Counted from the stretch's first letter, positions 22,697-53,718 are shown. The stretch is 64,000 bases of DNA from Macrocystis pyrifera (GCA_031763025.1 JASSKH010000016.1:5814054-5878053); one strand, 5' to 3'. The notes: generated from the letters alone by a model not told the origin. Numbers and translations: made by a program.

Positions 22697-23110
22697 GGGG
22701 GTACTCATTATCATGCATGGCCGCAGTCGTATGACCATACCGTAGGTGTGGGTGTGTGTGTGCTCATTATCATGCATGGCCGTAGTCGTATAACCATAGA
22801 CCATCGCATCTCCACAATGCCGGGACGGAGCACGTCGGGTTTTCATCGACCAGACAGACATTGCTTGAACCAAGCGCGAAGCGCCGTGAGGTGTTCGGCG
22901 AGCCGCAAGAAGGGTGAGTTGCATCCTACTAAGAACCGCTTGTGAGGCGGACTTGCATACGGACGACAGCTTCAATGAATTTTCCGATGTAGCCACTTCC
23001 AGAGACAGCAATGGGGTAACTGTGCAACTACGTCGTGGGTGCTTTACCACAAACACTACATGAGGCCATCATTCCCCTTGCGCAGGATAGAGGTTCTCCA
23101 CTCCGCACAA
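22697..23110 (-). mobile_element. LINE subfamily 2, 3' part
   Basis: On the minus strand a short frame reads LVQAMSVWSMKTRRAPSRHC, then GTCTATGG, CATACGACTACGGCCATG and ATGATAATGAGTACCCCC at the 3' end. The GGCCATGCATGATAATGAG terminus occurs twice (22697 and about 22760), so two 3' ends are stacked. Dead and 5'-truncated. Confidence 0.65.
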
Positions 23111-23344
23111 ATGATCTATCTATATCTCGATCGCCAGCTGTGACGAACCGCCAAAAAAAAAACAAAACAATGGTACTCTGGTTGTCTAGCTCACGTAGTG
23201 AGCGGCATGTTTTACAATGTTGTTGCCAACCGACGCCAACCCAACTTATTCGAGGGGGGCGCTGGGACGGAGCACGTCGGGTTTTCACCGACCAAGTTGA
23301 CATTGCTTGCAACAAGCGCTGAGCGAAACGTGATGTGTTGGCGT

Positions 23345-23640
23345 GCGTACGAATTTGTTGCTTGCCGTAGTCATTTGACCATTGACCACGCATCCCTTTC
23401 GAGACAGAGCGCACCGTTCCCACTCCAAACAGAGACTCCTCCAACAGTTGGGCGCTCATCGCGTTATTTCCATATATTACATTATGCAAACGCTACTGTA
23501 TGTCTCCTTCCTGTTTCGCTGAATGTGGCCACCATCTATATCTCCTAGGATGGTGAACGTTTTGTCGCCACTGTCTAGTGTACCAAACTTCTCCATGTCA
23601 CATTCGTCTATTTTCCCCATATTATCCTGTGACATTGGGG
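23345..23640 (-). mobile_element. LINE subfamily 1, 3' part
   Basis: Minus-strand peptide KIDECDMEKFGTLDSGDKT followed by GDIDGGHIQRNRKE aligns to the 36.4 kb copy (REIDECDTEEFDTLDSSAK). It ends with the family 3' UTR (GTCTCGAAAGGGATGCGTGG, TCAATGGTCAAATGACTA). The C tail is missing or replaced. Confidence 0.7.
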
Positions 23641-23756
23641 GGGTGGGGGTGTGGTTCCATGAGTTGGGGTGCTGGGTTGTAGGATCATCGCGCTCCCTGT
23701 ACAAAGCAATCATTGTGGGTTGGGGTTCGAGTTGGGATGTGGCTTCGTGGGTGTGT

Positions 23757-24110
23757 GGGGGGTGTTTTCATACTCGATATCATGCATGGCCGTAGTCGTA
23801 TTATGACCATATACCACGTCGGGCTTCCACCGACAACGCAGACATTGCGCGAAGCGCCGTGAGGTGTTGGGCGAGTCGCATGAAGAGTGAGCTGCATCCT
23901 ACTGAGAACCGCTTTTGAGGCGGATTTTCTTGCATATGGATGACAGCGTCAATTAATCGATTTATTTTCTGGTGTGGCCACCTCCAGAGACAACAATGGG
24001 TTTACCATGTAACCGCTTCGTGGGTGGGGTGGGGGGGTTCCGTGGATTGAGGGTGGGATAGGTTTCCGTGCGCTGGGGGTGGGGTACGGGTTGGAGTCTC
24101 GATTGGGGTT
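23757..24110 (-). mobile_element. LINE subfamily 2, 3' part (second copy)
   Basis: Matches 22.7-23.05 kb over GAAGCGCCGTGAGGTGTT, GAGCTGCATCCTACTGAGAA, CCACCTCCAGAGACA and the terminal GGCCATGCATGATATCGAG. Confidence 0.6.
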
Positions 24111-24179
24111 GGCTTTCGGTCATCGCACTCCCTGCGATGTAGTGATTGACACTCAATTTCACAAGTTGCATATGGTAGG

Positions 24180-24500
24180 TGTGTGTTCTTCACAATAAAC
24201 CCCTATTTCTACTCGTCGACATCCAGCACACCTAGTGTCCGGCCGATCCTTCATCCTAGAGAGATACACGTTCTGTGGTCACAAAAAACGTGACACTGGC
24301 ATACTGCATTGCATTGTAATGAAGGAAGCAGCGTAGACAATGCAATGCCATGTTCATCGTACAGGATACGACAGACACAACATACACGTACTAGCAATCC
24401 AGATACGTTGAAAGAGAGAAAAAACGAGAAAAACAAAAACAAAAAGGTACGGTAGTGTCGTGCTCCCCCGAAGGAGATGCTAGAGACAACACAAAACACA
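24180..24500 (-). repeat. Dispersed repeat C, copy 1 (long form)
   Basis: The minus strand carries TGTGACCACAGAACGTG, CTCTAGGATGAAGGATC, CTGGATGTCGACGAGTAG and TTTATTGTGAAGAACACAC. It extends through CATGGCATTGCATTGTCTA to a GGGGGAGCACGACA motif, as in the copy at 62.46-62.95 kb. Family unknown. Confidence 0.65.
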
Positions 24501-24772
24501 CATGAGAAACAATGCAACAACGTAACTCACGTAATGGGAGCGAAATGAAAAAAAAGCCGACAGGACAATCGAACCACAACAAGACCAAGACGTCGTTATG
24601 AGTCTACAGTAGTCGCTCAATGCGCACATACGTACCTGGGCAAACCGGTCTTTGAGCATTCGACGTACGGTGTACGGGTAGTACTGTGCCGGAAGTTAAT
24701 ACTCAGATTTACACTTGGTAGGTACGTCATAAAAGAGCCAATTGGCTCTTACGGGTAGTACCGTGCCGAAAG

Positions 24773-43940
<19,168 letters not shown>

Positions 43941-44720
43941 CGACAGACAGACACACGATCGGGGGCCGGGCACGCGTCCACCCAGATTTTTCCGGTGGTG
44001 CTTCAGTATTTACTTCTGGTTGATTGGCGGACACCGCACTCCCGCAATGCGTGCAGGCAATAAGTCGAAGCACAGCGCGGGAGGGCAGGGACCTGAGAGC
44101 GTTCGCCCCGAGACCCGCCCCACACAACAACCGCAGCCTGATGAGTGTGTACTGGTCTCGGATATCGGACCGGGGCTGGTTTGCCCGCGTTGTCTATTCA
44201 ACATTGCGGTCGTTTGCTGAATGCGTCTAAAATCTGTCACTGAAATTTCATTATGGTTGGTTGATATATACTCTTCCTATATACCACTGTGGGCCTAATC
44301 ATAAGGATCGATTAGTCTTGATATTAATATTTAAACGGTTCTTATATTTAAGCTCAGTGTTGGCACAACGTTATTGATTTATTGTTTAAAAAAATGAAAG
44401 TGCAACGAAATGAAAGTGCAAAACGTATTGAAGTACGCATTCCCGAGCGCTGTGAATGATCCCGATAAGCCAATCAAAAACACGGCAAATCCAACGGTGT
44501 GCAATGAGCAATGAGGGAGATCTGATCATCTGTGAGCAGCGGCGCTGGTTGGGTCGAGCACGGGGTGGAGCGTGGCACAGGCGTCCGTGGCGCACAGGGC
44601 ACAGGGCGCGGGGCGCAGGGACCGGTTTTTGCGGTCGTCGAGGTTTTTTTTTTAGTCTGCGGTTGTTTTCGTTGTTGTTTGTTGTGGTGGTTGGTATTGA
44701 CATATACAATAATAATATAC
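43941..44720. other. Region upstream of the kinase
   Basis: Would hold the kinase promoter and 5' UTR. GC-rich to about 44.22 kb, then AT-rich. No TATA-like element or CpG-type boundary can be assigned with confidence; an additional 5' exon at 44.0-44.24 kb cannot be excluded. Confidence 0.35.
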
Positions 44721-44726
44721 AGGGGT

Positions 44727-44845
44727 GTGTGTGTTCTTCACATTAAACCGTTCTTCTATACTCGTCGACATCCAGCAAGCCCAGTGTCCGTGCTGATTCT
44801 TCACCCTAGAAAGATACGAGCTCTGTGGTCACAGACTACGACACA
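44727..44845 (-). repeat. Dispersed repeat C, copy 4
   Basis: Minus strand: TCTGTGACCACAGAGCTCG, GGTGAAGAATCAGCACGGAC, CTGGATGTCGACGAGTATAG and TTTAATGTGAAGAACACACA. Confidence 0.65.
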
Positions 44846-45217
44846 GAGATAACACACCGTAATGCATTAATAGCCTACCCAATACCATGCCTTCGCACTA
44901 GGTGCGGCCGACACAATAGATCTAACATATTATCTGTGACCTCGAACGTCACAGCAAGGAAAAAGGCTGAGATCTTTTATTTTGAGGTCCTATTACAATC
45001 TGGGAGGTAGGATCTTCAGGTTGGTAGGCTGTTCAGGTATTTTGGTTCCTGTTGGGATCAAGGCACGGGCGAAGACGCGAAGACCCAACCCAACCCCTAA
45101 CTCTAACCCCAAACCTCAGCCAAAACGGGTGAAAACTGGCCATATAACGCGGCTGCGCCGCGTTTGCATCGAACCAGGAAATCTCTCAATTGCGGACGAC
45201 AATTCCGAAGTGCAGGC

Positions 45218-45718
45218 CGGCGGCCCCGGTGGCTTGGTAGGTGGTCCGCGTGCATATCAAGATCAATTTCGTCGTGGGTTCAAGTCTCACCGAGAGTGCA
45301 TGCTCGTAGGGACTTTTTCTTGCATAAAAAATTGAATAGCGGAAAGCGCGAGAGCGTAAGTTTCAGCTACATTTATTTGATGAAAATCGACGAGCAGTGT
45401 GGGGATGCTGAAGTGTGATGTGGGAGAGTAGTAAGGGTTCCATGGGATGATGATCCACAGAAGAATTGTGACACAGGTGTCTGTGCTTGGTCAAACTCAG
45501 ACCTAGTTCTTATTGGAGTTTTCTCTTATTTCATTGGTGCGAGGCTTGCTCAAAAGGGGCAAGTGAGAAGAGTGAAGAGAACCCTATGCGCGACAAAAAA
45601 TAAAGGCACGTACCGGGGGGGAGAAGGGACGACACCTACCTGTGACCACGGCTTTTGACCAGAAGAGATCGCTGAGGTAAAACCTCCTACGTACGAGTTA
45701 GGAAGTAAAAGTGATGAT
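45218..45718 (+). mobile_element. tRNA-derived SINE, copy 3, split by an insertion
   Basis: Head at 45218-45413 (GGTGGCTTGGTAGGTGG, GGGTTCAAGTCTCACCG, GAAAATCGACGAGCAGTG), tail at about 45582-45718 (CCCTATGCGCGACAAAAAA, GTACCGGGGGGGAGAAGGG). The 168 bp between (GTGTGATGTGGGAGAG to GTGAAGAGAA) is absent from the other copies and unidentified. Confidence 0.75.
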
Positions 45719-46124
45719 TCCAAAAAAAAAAAAAAGAACTCGCCACTCAATTTTCAAGTCAAAAACACCCCTAAAGATCCTATACCTCCCAGGTTGCAAA
45801 ACCTTCTCGTTATTTTTTGCAACGTGCTTGGAAGTACCACAGGGAGATGTTATTTATCGCTTTTTGTTGTGTGTGATATATTTACGATGTACCTACTATA
45901 CGTGCTTTTTCATCGGGCTGTTCGAACGTTTAGTTTGTGAGCGCACAATGAGGAAAGAGTTTTTTTTATGTATTTTTTTTTTGTCGAACAGCCTCTGTTT
46001 GATTGCCGTGCTCGGTTGCCCTGCTGTTCCCTATAGGTGTTACCATTTAGTAAAAGGTTGGGCGGAGGTATGGAAATTCTCTCGCGACTCGCGTCGTAGA
46101 TATTTTTTTGCTACAACAGTATTA

Positions 46125-46994
46125 GGGCCATTCCTAACGAATCGAATTAAAATCACGATTCGTGATTTTTAGGCATGCCAAAAGATCACGATCCGTGACA
46201 TTTCAGTTCTAACGAAAAAAGCCGAAAAACGTCGCGTTTCGTGATATTTTCAAATAGTTGAAGTTCTGATATTTAGTACCGAATTAAAATCACGATTCGT
46301 GATTTTTAGGCATGCCAAAAGATCACGATCCGTGACATTTCAGTTCTAACGAAAAAAAGCCGAAAAAAACGTCGCGTTTCGTGATATTTTCAAATAGTTG
46401 AAGTTCTGATATTTCAAACCCAACGTTTTTTGGGGGTGTGCAGCAAACTCTCGAGAGTGGGGCACGGCCAGGCCGGGCTGGGCCGTCCGCACCTGGCCCA
46501 GCCCGTGACATATTCGAATCGCGGGCCGAAGCCTGACCCAGCCTGCGAGATTCCAACTCCACCGGCCGTCGGCCATGCTCGTTTCGCGAGATTCCATTTC
46601 GCAGGCCGTCTGCTCGGCCTGGCCTGTGACATCCCCAGGTCATTTTCGCGTTTGTCTTCCAGCAGTGGCCCCTCCTCCTGGAAATTTCGAGGCCACAACC
46701 TCCTTGTTAGCCCAGGCCCAGCGGTGTCTTTGGGTAGCCGCCCGTTGTCCACAAGCGGCGTACGAAGCAGAGTCTGCCATGCCCCTATACCGACCATCGG
46801 ATACCGTTGGTGCGCGTGGGTTGCGTAGTGCCTTGATCAGGCGTATTTTGAGGCGCGACAAATGTCACGAATCGTGATTTTGTTTTTTTAGGGAAAAGCT
46901 AAAAAAAATGGTGTCATGAATCGTGATTTTTTTGTCGTGATTCACGACAAAAATATCACGAATCGTGATTTTTTTTGTTCGTTAGGAGTGGCCC
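46125..46994. mobile_element. PIF/Harbinger-like non-autonomous element 3
   Basis: Ends GGGCCATTCCTAACGA and the inverse of GGGCCACTCCTAACGA, with TTA at 46122-46124 and 46995-46997. 870 bp. Inside are a 140 bp tandem duplication and a GC-rich block (46.43-46.86 kb); AATCACGATTCGTGATTTTT palindromes abound. No transposase. Nested in the left arm of a palindrome. Confidence 0.78.
46142..46423 (+). repeat. 140 bp tandem duplication inside element 3
   Basis: 46142-46280 and 46281-46423 are almost identical (GAATTAAAATCACGATTCGT to AGTTGAAGTTCTGATATTT), differing only in A-run lengths, so the duplication is young relative to the element. Confidence 0.85.
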
Positions 46995-47519
46995 TTAGGT
47001 AGAATTTTACTTTTGTTTGAAAATGCTGCATTTTTTTTTCGTTTTCGTTTTTATGCCAATTCTTGAAGCTTTTCCTCGGTTTCGTCTTTTTTTGGTATTT
47101 TTCTAATTCGTGAGGTATTTGTTCAGAAATATAAGCTACGCTTGGCTATTTGTATGAACACGTCCCAAAACCTATATATATATATATATATACGTATTTC
47201 TTGACCCCTACCCACCTATGGTCCCTGAGCCTTTTCGTACACGTGTTCATACGAATAGCCAAACGTAGCTTATATTTCTGAACAAGCACCTCATTAAATA
47301 GAAAAATACTAAAAAAGGACGAAACCGAGGAAAAACGTTCAGAATTGGCAAAAAAAAAAACGAAAACGAAAAAAAGTGCAGCATCTTCAAACAGGTACAA
47401 TTCTACCTAGCAAATATCTATGTCGCGAGTCGCGGAAGAATTTCCATACCTCCGTGCAACCTTTTACTAAATGGCAACACCTAGGGAACAGCAGAGCAGC
47501 CCTTGCCCTGCTCTTCAAT

Positions 47520-48140
47520 ATTTACTTGTTATTTTAGATAATTATTGTAGAACCCGATGAGTATCGTAATAAGGGAAGTGGAATGCAGGAACTTTCGGAA
47601 CTGGCTAATAGGAAGACAGCTTCTTCTCTTGTTCAGTAGGCTTCTTCTTGTGTTGTATTATTCATGACGAGAAACGGGAGCTACCTGTTGAGAGAGTGAT
47701 TCGACAGGGGCTTGATTGAAAACGCATCAAGTCCACTGGCGGGATCCGCGATAAAGATGAATGATTGTCCTCTCCTGAAATCAAAAAATAAAATATCGAA
47801 AAATCGCCTTCGTGGTTCGTTTTGAAACGCCTAAAAAACGACGTCTAAAAAAGTTCCTAACTAAAAAAGTTCTCCTTTGGCTCGAACTTTTTCTTTCGCC
47901 GCACATTCCCGATTTTGTTTTTGGAGGGAAGTGTCTCAATGGACTCCGCCTGGCCGATTTAGGGGGGATAGAGCCACTCCAAAAGTTGCTCAGACAAAAA
48001 ACTGACTTCAGGAAGTGCTCTGGAATGAGTCGGTCTCCGGCTGGGCCGCAAGGCCCAGCTGTTTCGAGAGGCGGCAGCTGCCTGCGCATCATGTAAGCTG
48101 GTTCGGACCAACTCAGACCAACACACGACGCCACACGTGG
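47520..48140. other. Non-genic spacer
   Basis: No repeat family recognised; short frames only. Confidence 0.4.
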
Positions 48141-48143
48141 TGG

Positions 48144-49060
48144 CTAAACGAAAAATGACATTAAGAGGTCGGAGCTACATGGCGAAGTGATCACCGGCGC
48201 AGAAGGTGTGGTGAAGTTCTTGGAGAAATATTTTGAAGAGATAGACAAAAAAGACCTCGTCAAATACTTCGCGTCGTGGTCGGCGTATCGTATTCGCCGC
48301 GTGCACGCAAAGCTCATTGCACCGATGGCGATGTACAGACCGCAGCCGGATCTTAAGGGCATCACCGAGGAACTCGAGACACTTTCGTCTTCACACGGAG
48401 CCAACAAGCCTATAGATCAGACGCCTCCACCTCTACCAGACTCTGGAGAAAGCCACACGTTCCAGACGTCGTCAACCAGGATTGGACCTTGGCGAGGGCA
48501 TCGGACGAGGGGCTGGTGGAGGGGACGGGGCTCACCGTGAAAAATGGCAAGACCGTATGTGCCATGGAGCTCGGCGTGGGAGACCACGGGGGTTGAGCGT
48601 GATGAGGAGAGGGGAAGGGAGAGGGGAGGTGAGGAGGAGGATTCTGAAGAGACAGAGACAGGGGGGGGGGGGGGGGAGGACGGCGGGGGGGGAAGGGCGA
48701 AGTCAAAGCGGTCGGAAGCGGCAGAGGAATGTGAGGCTCCGAGATCCGGGTGATGTCGAGGAAGAGAAAGGGGAGGAGGAGAAGCGGGAGGAGGGTTCTG
48801 AAGAGGCCGAGGAGGAGGGGGGCGGGCTCAGGCGAACCGGTCGTAAGCGGACGAAGAACGTCACGCTTCTCGATCAGGGTCACGAGTCGTCCTCCGGTGA
48901 CGATGAAGAGGACGAAGAAGAGTGCGGGTCGGAATCAGATGGTGTGGGATCGGAAGAAGAGTACAAGGGGCGGGAGTCGGGGGGGGGGGGGCTCATCCGA
49001 AGAGGAGAAAGAGGAGGAAGGAGGAGATGGAAGGCGAGGGTTCTGTCTCGGGGGTAGAGA
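48144..49060 (+). mobile_element. gag-like fossil with acidic tail
   Basis: The first 60 residues (ITGAEGVVKFLEKYFEEIDK, KDLVKYFASWSAYRI) have the pattern of retrotransposon gag proteins, a GV-x-LL-x3-L repeat before a helical block. A long Glu/Gly/Arg-rich stretch follows, with G runs. It is broken, has no LTR that I can find and no recognisable pol. An unrelated host exon is the alternative. Confidence 0.4.
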
Positions 49061-50460
49061 CGGTCCGAGTTGAAAAGCTTACCGTCGACCACAAGCTGTA
49101 CACCTCTTCGGCGTCTTGTTGTTGCTCAGCCTGCCGAGTGTGTGACTACGATAGGTGCTTTGTTTTCGCCAAGTACCCGGCTCTTTGTCCCGAAGCTTCA
49201 GTCGAGCGTGGTGGAGGAGACGGTTATCATGGATACTGATGTAGACCCCGCTGGGGTCGGTGGTGGAAGGAAAAAAAAGAAGGAAATCAAATTCCCCAGG
49301 AGGAACAACGTCTGCTTGATGAAGAGGGTTACTGGAACGCAGTTTGGGGAAATCGATTCCTTCTGTGTCAGTAAGTAAAAAGAGGTAGAGCGGGCAAAGG
49401 CTGTTGCGTGGACAACGAGCTCTTGGGATCGACGTATTTTGTTCAGTAAATATATGCGTACAGGCGTTTGTAAACTATTTATTTTTTTGAGCGTTTTTGC
49501 GGCGGCGGCTGCTACAAAAAACAACGCGGCATCAAGTCGCTATAACTTTGCACCAAATTCAGATGGGAAAAAATTGATGCTGGATTCGTTATCCCCGCCC
49601 CAAAAATACCCTAGTCAGAATTTTCAGCTTCATCTGAGCAATTTTCAAATCCAGGGATATTTAGGTAAAATCCCCGTTTTCTGCGTTTCGAATATTAGCT
49701 ACCAGAATATACTGGTTTTCATTGAAAACCAGGCAAGATGAACGATTTTTTTTCTGAAAAATTAAGTTAAAAAAAGTCAAAGGTCAGGGGGTAAATGGTA
49801 AGAATTCACACAATACCCGCAAAAAGTATTCATCTTAACCGCGGAACCCGCCTCGGCTCCATTTCTGTTTTGTGTACCGATGCGGGTGTCCGCGCTGTGG
49901 ATCGCTGCTTGCTGCTCATCGCGTTGTTGGTGTATAGCCAATCAATATATAGTCAGCAGCAGCAGACGAGTGGAAAAGACGATCGATATATGTTATTATC
50001 TACTATAACAATGCCTGGTACAACAATAATTATTATGTGTGATCGGGCTCGAAACTGCTACCTACTGTACTGTACTACTGCCGTGCTTCGTACAACATCC
50101 GAATATGATGCACTGACTGGGTATATCTACCGAATCCTTTGTGGCGACAACGCTATGATATACCGCTACTATGATACTTAATGAGTAGAATATGACGTGA
50201 TGATGTGACTGACTGGCATGGTTGATAATACCAAGCTACCGACAGTCGGATGCGTACGAGTACTCTGTGGTTGTCATTTCGCTGTTCTGCGACCGATGGA
50301 TATCGATCGCCAAGAAATTTTGCGCTACTGTGGGCCGGCACCCCGAACCAACACCGCCAAGTCAACCGCCTGTACCGCCGAATGATAATTGGCGCGGCAC
50401 AACGGGAGCTTTCTCGGAGTAACGGCGAGCGTTTTCTGGCACCCGGCTATAGTTGCGTAT
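49061..50460. other. Non-genic or unrecognised sequence
   Basis: A Lys-rich frame near 49.1-49.38 kb may continue the fossil to its left; otherwise nothing recognisable. Confidence 0.35.
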
Positions 50461-50469
50461 AGCACGCCG

Positions 50470-52120
50470 ATTGGCTTCGCCGATACAGCCCCACTGTGTT
50501 TCCCAACGGGGTCCACTTTTGGTACAAAGGCGACGACGGTCTGTGGTGACTCGGGAAAATCAGCGCGACTACGCCAACGGGTGGAGTATATTTGGTGCGA
50601 TGTTTGGACGACCCGGGACCGATCAAGCTTCCTCTTTCTCCGGCGCGCTACACGGCTTCGACAAGAGCTGTACGAGGCTCTTGGTGTCTGCAAATTCACT
50701 TGGCTAGCGCGTGTGCACGGGGGGTCCAGCGTAACGTAGATTAATCTCGAGGCGCCACCATGGATAGCTGACTTTTTCGCTTCTCGGCTGCGCTCGATAT
50801 AGTTTTCCTTGTCGTTTTCCTGGATTTGTGGGGATGTTTTTTTTCTACTTCTTGACATTTTCCGAGTTTTCGGGTGGGATGGTTTTTTTCTGCTCGGTGT
50901 GTTTCTGGTTTGTTTTCTTTTTTGGGGCTGAGTTGGGGACGTTTTTTGCGTATTTTGTCCTGCCTACTCCCCCCGTTCAGTGTCGGGGCTAGTTTAGGTA
51001 ATCGGGCCACTCATTTGTGACCCAGGACGCATTTCAACACTGTGCTTCCCAACGGGGCCCACTTTTGGTACAAGGGCGACGACGGTCTGTGGTGACTCGG
51101 GAAGATCAACGCAACTGCGCCAACGGGTGGAGTATATTTGGTGCGATTATGTACAACCCGGGACCAAGTAAGCTTCCTCTTTCTCCGGCGCGCTACACGA
51201 CTTCGACGAGAGCTGCACGAGGCTCTAGGTGTCTGCAAATTCACATGGCTAGCACGTTTGCACGGGGGGTCCAGCGCAACGTAGATGAATCTCGAGGCGC
51301 CGCCGTGGATAGCTGACTTTCGCTTCTCGGCTGCGCTCGATATAATGTTTCTTGTCGTTTTCCTGGATTTGTGGGGGTGTTTTTTTTTTTCTACTTGATG
51401 TTTTCCGAGTTTGTGGGTCGGGTGGTTTTTTCTGCTCGGTGTGTTTCTGTTTTTTTTTTTTTTTTTGGGGCTGAGTTGGGGACGGCTTTTGCGTATTTTG
51501 TACTGCACCTACCCCACCCCGCTCAGTGTCGGGGCTGGTTTAGGTAATCGGGCCACTCATTTGTGACCCAGGACGCGTTTTTCAACACTGTGCTTCGCAA
51601 CGGGGCCCAGTTTTGGTACAAAGGCGACGACAGTCTGTGGTGGCTCGGGAAAATCAGCGCAACTACGCCAACGGATGGAGTATATTAGGTTCGATGTTTG
51701 GATGACCCGGGACCCGGGACCGAGCAAGCTTCCTCTTTCTCCGGCGCGTTACACGACTTCGACGAGAGCTGTACGAGGCTCTTGGTGTCTGCAAATTCAC
51801 TTGGCTAGCGCGTTTGCACGGGGGGTCCAGCGTAACGTAGATGAATCTCGAGGCGCCGCCGTGGATAGCTGACCTTCGCTTCTCGGCTGCGCTCGATATA
51901 ATGTTTCTTGTCGTTTTCCTGGATTTGTGGGGGTGTTTTTTTTTTTTCTTCTACTTCTTGACGTTTTCCGAGTTGTCGGGTCGGGAGACTTTTTCTGCTC
52001 GGTGTGTTCCGGTTTGTTTTATTTTTTTGGGATGAGTTGGGGACGGTTTTTGTGTATTTTGTCCTGCCTACCCCCCCCGCTTAGTGTCGGGGCTGGTCTA
52101 GGTAATCGGGCCACTCATTT
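50470..52120 (+). repeat. Tandem array, three units of ~545 bp
   Basis: Units begin near 50498, 51042 and 51590 (AACGGGGTCCACTTTTGGTA, AACGGGGCCCACTTTTGG, AACGGGGCCCAGTTTTGG). Each has TGGAGTATATT, CTTCCTCTTTCTCCGGCGCG, GGGGGTCCAGCG, then a T-rich block and TCGGGCCACTCATTTG. The + strand carries a peptide (FWYKGDD-LWWLGKI, DDPGP, GSWCLQ) of a kind I associate with retroelement pol C-termini in stramenopiles, so the unit may derive from an old retroelement end. Broken; no enzyme domain. Confidence 0.75.
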
Positions 52121-52129
52121 GGGATCCAG

Positions 52130-52990
52130 GACGCGTTTCCAGCGTTGTGGGCTGGGTTTAGGTAGTTCTTGCCGTCGTCCGTGTTATTTTTCTTCTCGTT
52201 TTTGGTTTTCACTTTCCGCTTTTCCATGCATCTTCCTCGCTTCCCCCCCCCCGTGCGGGTGGCATGGCGATGGCTTTCATTAACGATTTCTTCCTGCTCC
52301 TTAATGCTAGGTCTTCCTTTCATTTTTTTTACGTACTTTGCCGGCTTCGTTGCCTTGCCGTTCAGAGGTGTGGGAGTGGGTTTTGAGGAGCCGCATCTTC
52401 GACTCATGTTCTAGTTCGTGGAATCGGGGTTTCCATGAATTTCCCATAATTCTGCATATACGGCTCATCAGAGTGGGCTAATGTTATGATGCTGCCTTGA
52501 ATGAGGTTGAAAGCCCGGTTTTTTTCCCGGGCTCAGGCACTGGGATCGTATTTGTATTACTTGGAAGGCATACGATCTTTGGTGGAAAACCAGGGGTTTT
52601 TCAGAGGGGTACGAGCTTGGTCTCAATCTCCGCGTGCACGAAAGGAATAAAGCTGCTCTTCTTCTATCTCTAAGCAAACATCACACGTGAGGACCGACGA
52701 GTACCGACTTACTAGGCAAACCTGTCCAGGGATGCAAAGTGTCCCGCCTACGTGATCTTAACACATAGGCGGCGCGGACAGCTGTTGTTGTTAGGCTGAT
52801 CCGTAGTTTATTTGTTCTGCGCAATGCCGTTGCCCATCTGCACTTTGGCTCGCCCATCGTTTAGAAAGCTTGAATAAACCGACATACTTCGATTGGTTAC
52901 AAGTGATCACCGTTGAAGCTCAAGCTGCGGCGAAGTCCCGTTTGCTCGGTGCAGGATCTCACTGGGACCCGCGTGCAGCGCAACTGCAGG
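52130..52990. other. Spacer with a Lys-rich minus-strand frame
   Basis: A 108-codon minus-strand frame (52081-52407) is basic (KGRPSIKEQEEIVNESHRHA) and runs into the array's edge. It has no known domain and is not called as a gene. Imperfect hairpin near 52.5 kb (CCCGGTTTTTTTCCCGGG). Confidence 0.35.
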
Positions 52991-53039
52991 CTGTGGGCTA
53001 TTCGTATGAACACGTCCGAAAAAACGGGGAAAGAAAAAA

Positions 53040-53575
53040 AATCCCCGTCATCTCTCATGTAATAATGTTCTGCCTGATTGGAACACCTTGCACCGGTCAA
53101 AAAGAAAAGTTCGAACTACAGAGCTTTCTTAGCCTCGTACGCCGCCCGCCCGTCTCGCGACCACCTCACCACCGATTCGGTCCGGGTAAAGCTTCCTCCC
53201 ACTCTGCCAAGGTGAGCCCTGTCGCCCGCCTCGCGTGAAGCCCGGTGCTCGCCGTGGCCCTTGTTCGCCAGCTCGACAAAGTTGGTGCTCAGACTGCATC
53301 GCTCTCTCTTTGAACTTTAGTTTGGTCGCAAAAATAAGCACCGCTTAAATACTATTTTGCATATCCAATCGACCTTTATATCTCGTATATGGTACAAGGA
53401 GAGCCTCACAAGGAGGCCAGACAGAGCCCATTCGTGCTCCCACGTGTCTCGAGGCACACGCGACGCCTAGCCACGAAAACGGCGACCGCGCTCCTTGCAA
53501 CCCCCGCTCTACCCGCCAGCACCCGCGACGGCGCCGGGCTCGCCCGTTCACGCACGCGCACGAAACGAAATAAAA
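53040..53575 (+). repeat. Dispersed repeat, inverted partner of 60.46-60.93 kb
   Basis: Matches the reverse complement of 60455-60930 through CCTTGCACCGGTCAA, CGATTCGGTCCGGGTAAAGC, CCCGCCTCGCGTGAAGCCCG, ACGGCGCCGGG and CACGCACGCGCAC. GTATGAACACG flanks it on both sides (52999, 53625). Confidence 0.75.
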
Positions 53576-53718
53576 TGTCTTCAGAAATATAAGCTACGCT
53601 TAACTCGTGCGAGTACTTGGTATGTTCGTATGAACACGAGTACAAGAAGGCGCTTGTATCCACGAACGCGGTTTTTGTTCGTGCTTATAAGCTATACCGG
53701 GACGTTGCTTTTTTTACC

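Larger units (their letters stand above)
45995..47515. repeat. Long palindrome, ~290 bp arms
   Basis: The left arm is 45995-46120 plus 46998-47165, the right arm 47232-47515. Matching blocks include CCATTTAGTAAAAGGTTG, GGAGGTATGGAAATTCT, CGCGACTCGCG, CCTCGGTTTCGTC and CAGAAATATAAGCTACG. The centre holds an (AT)n tract (47170-47192). The left arm is interrupted by the PIF/Harbinger-like element 3. Arm ends GTATGAACACG recur at 53.0 and 53.63 kb. Confidence 0.8.

Noticed and set aside
44010-44240. Possible extra 5' kinase exon on the minus strand
   Set aside because: Open 76 codons but no donor that joins in phase to exon 1 and no motif.
50325-51508. Lys-rich minus-strand frames in the 545 bp array
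   Set aside because: The T-rich block read in reverse gives Lys; the + strand peptide is the one resembling a known family.
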